From Acidimicrobiales bacterium (GTDB taxonomy: Bacteria; Actinomycetota; Acidimicrobiia; Acidimicrobiales; Aldehydirespiratoraceae), in contig JAQWMR010000016.1 in assembly GCA_029246685.1 (NCBI GenBank), positions 186,001 through 250,000 on the forward strand: DNA of 64,000 nucleotides, in the 5' to 3' direction. How positions within the stretch are numbered: position 1 is the first letter of the stretch; each line of letters begins with the position of its first letter. Under the pieces are notes generated by a model. It ran no database searches, was not told the DNA's origin, and worked only from the letters and a program-made list of their open reading frames with translations. This document shows, piece by piece, positions 60,711 to 64,000 of the stretch. The position numbers and the translations under genes were made by a program.

Positions 60711-60746
60711 CTTCGTAGAAAGCAGTGTCTTCGTAGAAAGCAGTGT
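60711..60746. repeat. Two perfect tandem 18-base repeats upstream of aquaporin
   Basis: CTTCGTAGAAAGCAGTGT at 60711-60728 repeats exactly at 60729-60746, with weak partial copies on each side. It covers the region where -35 and activator sites of the aquaporin promoter would lie. Confidence 0.8.
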
Positions 60747-60752
60747 CTCCGC

Positions 60753-60803
60753 AAAAAGGCTCGGGCCCGGCCGGCGTATGCCGTCGACCGGGCCCCAGTT
60801 TTT
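60753..60803. terminator. Bidirectional rho-independent terminator
   Basis: Arms GGGCCCGG (60763-60770) and CCGGGCCC (60788-60795) enclose an inner CGGC-GTAT-GCCG hairpin. A T run follows on both strands (AAAAA at 60753-60757 read on minus; TTTTT at 60799-60803 on plus). It should end the SDR-NUDIX transcript coming from the right. Confidence 0.75.
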
Positions 60804-60816
60804 CCCTGGAGGGGGT

Positions 60817-60834
60817 CGGGAGCTTGCGCTCCCG
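60817..60834. other. Second hairpin in the NUDIX 3' region
   Basis: CGGGAGC-TTGC-GCTCCCG, 7-base arms with a tetraloop. The remaining bases up to 60964 are moderately AT-rich and show no gene. Confidence 0.5.
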
Positions 60835-60964
60835 GATCGATGTCAGTCGGCCCTGCATCCGTCCGACATCCAACCTACGGGCGACCTTAGTCGATGGTTC
60901 CAGCGATTTCCCAACGACAAGCAAACAACCGCAACCGAATAGCAAAGTTCTGGGGACAATGGGT

Positions 60965-61570
60965 TCACATCGACGTCCAACCATTGGTATTACCGCGACG
61001 TTTTCCACTGCCCCTTCCTGAGAATGCGTCGTTCACGTTACGATATTCCGACAATCCCTCGAGAAATGCGATCGTCGGGGCGATCGCTTCGAGGTCGCCG
61101 GCCTCGATCCGGTCGAGAACATCGCCGGGTCGCTCCCACCACGCATCGGTGAGTTCGACGCCGTCCGGCACGATCTCACCGTCTCGGTAACGGGCCATGA
61201 AGAAGTGCGTGTCGTAGCGGCGGGGCGAACCCTCAGGAGTGATCCAGTGCCCGACGTGCGGGAACGCTTCCGGATCAACCGGACCGACGCCCGCAATGTC
61301 GAGCCCCACCTCCTCCTCGGTCTCGCGGATCGCCGCGTGGAGAAACGCCGCACCAGCAGCCGCGTCGAGCTCGGGGACCTCTGCGCTCGGCACGCGTGAA
61401 CGAGCAGGGCCGATGCTGTCATCGGGGTCCACGCCCCCGCCGGGGAAGACGATCATTCCGCCGACGAAAATCGATCCGGGACGACGTTGTCCGATGACGA
61501 CATGCAGATCCGGGCGGTCGTCGATGACGAGAACCGATGCGGCCGGAAGAATCGGGACGGAGTCGGTCAC
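60965..61570 (-). CDS. NUDIX hydrolase (NUDT19/RppH-like with long insert)
   Basis: 201 residues. NUDIX box split by an insert: GGGVDPDDSIG...AAIRETEEEVGLD keeps the REtEEvG core, as in NUDT19-type CoA diphosphatases, which have an extended box. C-terminal part FPHVGHWITPEGSPRRYDTHFF also fits that group. Substrate likely CoA esters or dinucleotides. GTG 61570 is preferred over GTG 61594 because it avoids overlap with the SDR stop. The tail (GRGSGKRRG) is odd. Confidence 0.82.
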   Translation of the reverse strand: MTDSVPILPAASVLVIDDRPDLHVVIGQRRPGSIFVGGMIVFPGGGVDPDDSIGPARSRVPSAEVPELDAAAGAAFLHAAIRETEEEVGLDIAGVGPVDPEAFPHVGHWITPEGSPRRYDTHFFMARYRDGEIVPDGVELTDAWWERPGDVLDRIEAGDLEAIAPTIAFLEGLSEYRNVNDAFSGRGSGKRRGNTNGWTSM

Positions 61571-61574
61571 GCGT

Positions 61575-62357
61575 TCAGGTGTCGTAGTGCTCACCGGCGT
61601 TCACGAGAAGTCGCTGGCCGGTAATCATGCTGGCACGATCGCTCATGAAGAAGATGACGCTCTCGGCGACATCCGCATCGGTCGGCATCGTCCGCAGCGC
61701 CATGCCGCCGGCGATCTCGTCTCGGATGTCCTCGGCGGTGACTCCCCGCTCTGACGCCTGCCATTCGCAGTACATCTGGACGTTCGGACCCCACATCCAC
61801 GTCGGGACGACCGTGTTCACTCGGATGCCCTTCGGGCCATAGCTGACGGCCATTTCCCTGGCGAGGGTGTTGAGCGCCGATTTCGCGGCAGCGTAGGCCG
61901 GTTGCGGGACGGGACTGGGCTTGATCGACGCCTGCGATCCGATGAGAACGATCGAGCCGCCGCCCCGCGCCTCGAACGCCGGCACGACCGCTCGCACGAC
62001 GTGCATCGCGCCAACCAGGTTGACCTCAAGACACTTCGCGAGATCAACGTCCTGGAGGTCCTCGATCGCGGCGACCGGCTCGATAGCTGCGACATTCACC
62101 ACAGCGTCAAGCCCACCGAAGCGTTCGGTGCCGGCGGCGACGGCTGCCTCGATCGATGCCTGGTCCATGATGTCGCCGGGCGCGGCCACCACTCGCTCTC
62201 CGGACGGATCGAGCTCAGCCGCAATGCCGGAGAGCCGCTCCTCGTTGCGGGCGACCACCACGACGTTCGCGCCATCGCGAAGCGCAGCTGCTGCGCAGGA
62301 AGAGCCGAGCCCGGGGCCCACGCCGACGACCATGACTGTCTTGCCTTCGAGGATCAT
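61575..62357 (-). CDS. Short-chain dehydrogenase/reductase
   Basis: 260 residues. GVGPGLGSSCAAAAL cofactor loop, N in NVAAIEP, Ser in LIGSQASIKPS, and YAAAKSALNTLA as YxxxK. The C-terminal ITGQRLLVNAGEHYD is typical. Co-transcribed with the NUDIX gene (4-base gap). CAGGAT lies 6 bases before ATG. Substrate unknown. Confidence 0.9.
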   Translation of the reverse strand: MILEGKTVMVVGVGPGLGSSCAAAALRDGANVVVVARNEERLSGIAAELDPSGERVVAAPGDIMDQASIEAAVAAGTERFGGLDAVVNVAAIEPVAAIEDLQDVDLAKCLEVNLVGAMHVVRAVVPAFEARGGGSIVLIGSQASIKPSPVPQPAYAAAKSALNTLAREMAVSYGPKGIRVNTVVPTWMWGPNVQMYCEWQASERGVTAEDIRDEIAGGMALRTMPTDADVAESVIFFMSDRASMITGQRLLVNAGEHYDT

Positions 62358-62377
62358 CCCGGGATCCTGCCACGCGC

Positions 62378-63943
62378 TCAGGGACGTGCCCATTCGACCG
62401 GCACGGGTTCGGCAGCACATGCCACGTCGAGCTCTCGCAGCGGGTCGGCGACGAACTGCTGGACGATACCGGCGATACACGTGTTCCCGAACCAGATCCC
62501 GTGACCGCGGCCGTCCTGCTCGACCACGGTGGCGTTCGCCAACCCGGTCGCGGTTTCTTCGGCGTAGCTCGGCGGAGTGATGGGATCGAACGTGCCACTC
62601 AGCAGCAGCGTCGGGACGTCCGACGTCACTGCTTCGTTCGCGATCGCCGGGGCGGCATCGCGCTCCCAGTCCGGGCAGGCCTCCTCGAGCGGTGACGCGG
62701 CGACTGCGGTGGCGAAGCGATCATCGATCTCGGCGGTCCCGTCCACGAACGGCAGCCGGTCGTGACACTGCACGGCGAAGTACGTCCCCTCGTCGTTCCC
62801 CTCCATCGCAGCGATGACGAAGCGGGCACCGGTGTGTGCGAGCCACTCCACGGAAGCCGCGTCTCGGTCGTACAGGCCACCGATGATCGCCGGCAGGTAG
62901 CGCACCAGGGACTCGTGGTACATCAGCGGGAACAGGAGTTCGGCAACCCGGCGGCCGTCGAGCACCAGCTCGATCGTGCTGGGCAGCCCGGTTCGATTTC
63001 CGTGCAAGGACACGGTCATCGGGTTCGCGTCGAGCTCGTCCATGACGCGTTCGAGCGTGTCTCGCACCGAGCCGTCGGCGACGTATTGACGACAGATCGT
63101 CTCCGCCCGGCAACGAGCATCGATCAGATCGAGGGCGCGACCAGCCGACTCGACGACTGCTGCGTTCGTGTCGAGTTGCGGCGAGTAGACCCCGTCGAGC
63201 ACGACACCGACCAGACCCTGCGGCTCGTCGCGGAGCAGTTCGAGCCCGATCGTGGAGCCATAGCTGACCCCGTAGGCGGTCCATCGGTCGTATCCGAGCT
63301 CGCGCATGACGTCGACGACATCGCCGGCATGGCTTTCGGATTCCGTGTGCTGCAGCACGATGTCCTGATCCAGGCGACGCGCACAGTCCGCATACGCCTC
63401 CGCCGCGAGCACGCCTGCCTCGTCGAACGGGCTCCCCAGTAGTCGAGGGAGGGCGTCGAGGATCTCGGTGCAGTCGAAGTTCGGGCCTGCGAATCCGGTG
63501 CCGCGTTGGTCCACGAACACCTGCGTGAACGGCTGCTGCGGGAACCAGGCAGCGAGGTCCGTGCTCGCTCCCCCTGGGCCGCCCTGTAGGACGGCGGCGG
63601 GGGTGTCGAAGCCCGGGTCGTAGCCGGCAAGCATGGCGATCGTGATCCTGGTCGATCCGTCGGCCCCGTCCAAACGGTCGATCGGCACCGTCACGACGCC
63701 GCAGGACAGAGCGACGCCATCGCCCCGGACGAGCGACTCGGGACAGTCGACCTGAGCGATCGAGATTGCGGGCAGCGTCACTGTCGAGGGCTCCGCTTCG
63801 GTCGTGCTCGATGGCTCGCCGGTGGTCGACGAAGCGGCCGCGCCGTCGGGAACCGTGATGAGCGGTGGCGCGGACGAGTCGTCGCCCCCGCACGCGCCGG
63901 CAATGAGGGCCGCCGCCACAAAGGCGGCGACGCGGACGGTCAC
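62378..63943 (-). CDS. Secreted TAP-like alpha/beta hydrolase (prolyl-iminopeptidase family)
   Basis: 521 residues. A lipobox near LIAGACGGDD gives membrane anchoring, followed by a Thr/Ser-rich linker. Oxyanion GGPGGAST, nucleophile GVSYGSTIG, acid region SGTFDPITPP and a His in DGRGHGIW, plus the TAP C-terminal domain with a CIAGIVQQFV motif. Typical of actinobacterial tripeptidyl/aminopeptidases that process exported peptides. GTG start overlaps the preceding gene's stop (GTGA). Confidence 0.88.
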   Translation of the reverse strand: MTVRVAAFVAAALIAGACGGDDSSAPPLITVPDGAAASSTTGEPSSTTEAEPSTVTLPAISIAQVDCPESLVRGDGVALSCGVVTVPIDRLDGADGSTRITIAMLAGYDPGFDTPAAVLQGGPGGASTDLAAWFPQQPFTQVFVDQRGTGFAGPNFDCTEILDALPRLLGSPFDEAGVLAAEAYADCARRLDQDIVLQHTESESHAGDVVDVMRELGYDRWTAYGVSYGSTIGLELLRDEPQGLVGVVLDGVYSPQLDTNAAVVESAGRALDLIDARCRAETICRQYVADGSVRDTLERVMDELDANPMTVSLHGNRTGLPSTIELVLDGRRVAELLFPLMYHESLVRYLPAIIGGLYDRDAASVEWLAHTGARFVIAAMEGNDEGTYFAVQCHDRLPFVDGTAEIDDRFATAVAASPLEEACPDWERDAAPAIANEAVTSDVPTLLLSGTFDPITPPSYAEETATGLANATVVEQDGRGHGIWFGNTCIAGIVQQFVADPLRELDVACAAEPVPVEWARP

Positions 63944-64000
63944 CAGAGTTGGTCGGTGTAGGTGTCGGTACCCACGATCGTCGGTAGGAACGGCGCCGCG
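63940..64000 (-). CDS. C-terminal end of an unidentified gene (window edge)
   Basis: Only the last ~19 residues (FLPTIVGTDTYTDQLW and stop) are inside the window; the stop codon overlaps the GTG of the secreted peptidase, so the two are coupled. Too short to identify. Confidence 0.55.
   Translation of the reverse strand, partial: AAPFLPTIVGTDTYTDQLW

Noticed and set aside
60753..60834. Small RNA gene (SRP RNA or 6S-like) suggested by strong structure
   Set aside because: No conserved SRP or 6S motif; the structure with T runs on both sides is better explained as a bidirectional terminator.
1..64000. CRISPR arrays, insertion sequences, integrase or phage genes
   Set aside because: No regularly spaced repeats, transposase motifs or phage structural genes were found on either strand.

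Overview
High-GC actinobacterial chromosome segment, most likely from an acidimicrobial (Ilumatobacter-like) lineage. This placement is inferred from gene content: a mycothiol-dependent formaldehyde dehydrogenase pair, an alpha-methylacyl-CoA racemase and other CaiB-family CoA-transferases, an LLM-class (F420-type) oxidoreductase, a KstR-like TetR regulator, and many short-leader genes with a TANNNT box 5 to 8 bases before the start codon. No rRNA, tRNA, CRISPR array, transposase or integrase was seen. Coding density is very high and many convergent genes end within a few bases of each other.

Layout. 1-5465: end of a KstR-like TetR gene, a frameshifted Crp/Fnr gene, an NfeD-flotillin membrane pair, a 2-hydroxyacid dehydrogenase, a cyclase-family hydrolase and a small cNMP-binding protein. 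5482-12144: APH-type kinase, ribokinase and nucleoside hydrolase (nucleoside/ribose salvage), an unknown membrane-anchored pair, a cupin and a DUF3048 protein. 12167-14577: a scarred stretch with an RNase (RNB) remnant, methionine aminopeptidase, MaoC hydratase and two EAL-domain remnants facing opposite ways. 14624-18570: crotonase, alpha/beta hydrolase, HrpB helicase. 18572-24344: decayed PLP enzyme, Mcr-type racemase, a chimeric DUF1800-headed protein, a VIT-family transporter and a tandem CaiB protein. 24440-34676: HAD phosphatase, secreted pectate-lyase-like protein, GluQ-RS, MFS exporter, hydrolase, LLM oxidoreductase, SPFH plus ribbon-helix-helix pair, thioesterase, GNAT and two methyltransferases. 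34759-39864: mycothiol formaldehyde detoxification, a lipoprotein, a thiolase-like protein and an acyl-CoA-dehydrogenase-fold enzyme.

39929-45570 is the most unusual region: a tightly overlapping minus-strand operon with one strong leadered promoter and a palindromic operator. It encodes, in order, a GrdB/PrdB-like selenoprotein (in-frame TGA at residue 152, UPLC redox motif, a candidate bacterial SECIS hairpin just after it), a TetR regulator, an SRPBCC protein, an 850-residue fusion of a sulfatase to a DJ-1/PfpI domain, and a ribonuclease-Z-like metallo-hydrolase. I could not match this combination to a described pathway.

45576-64000: crotonase, HAD phosphatase, a FadD-SDR-epimerase operon, DMT exporter, frameshifted sulfotransferase and glycosyltransferase-like genes, Tag glycosylase, CopD-like membrane protein, C26 amidotransferase, two amidohydrolase-2 proteins, histidine phosphatase, a broken M20 amidohydrolase, lipoproteins, aquaporin, NUDIX, SDR and a TAP-like secreted peptidase. 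Lipid/CoA metabolism dominates throughout.

An unusual number of genes are interrupted (Crp, RNB, two EAL, PLP enzyme, M20, sulfotransferase, glycosyltransferase). Genes carrying both frameshift and nonsense changes, or two nonsense codons, look like real decay. The single-base shifts could be assembly errors.
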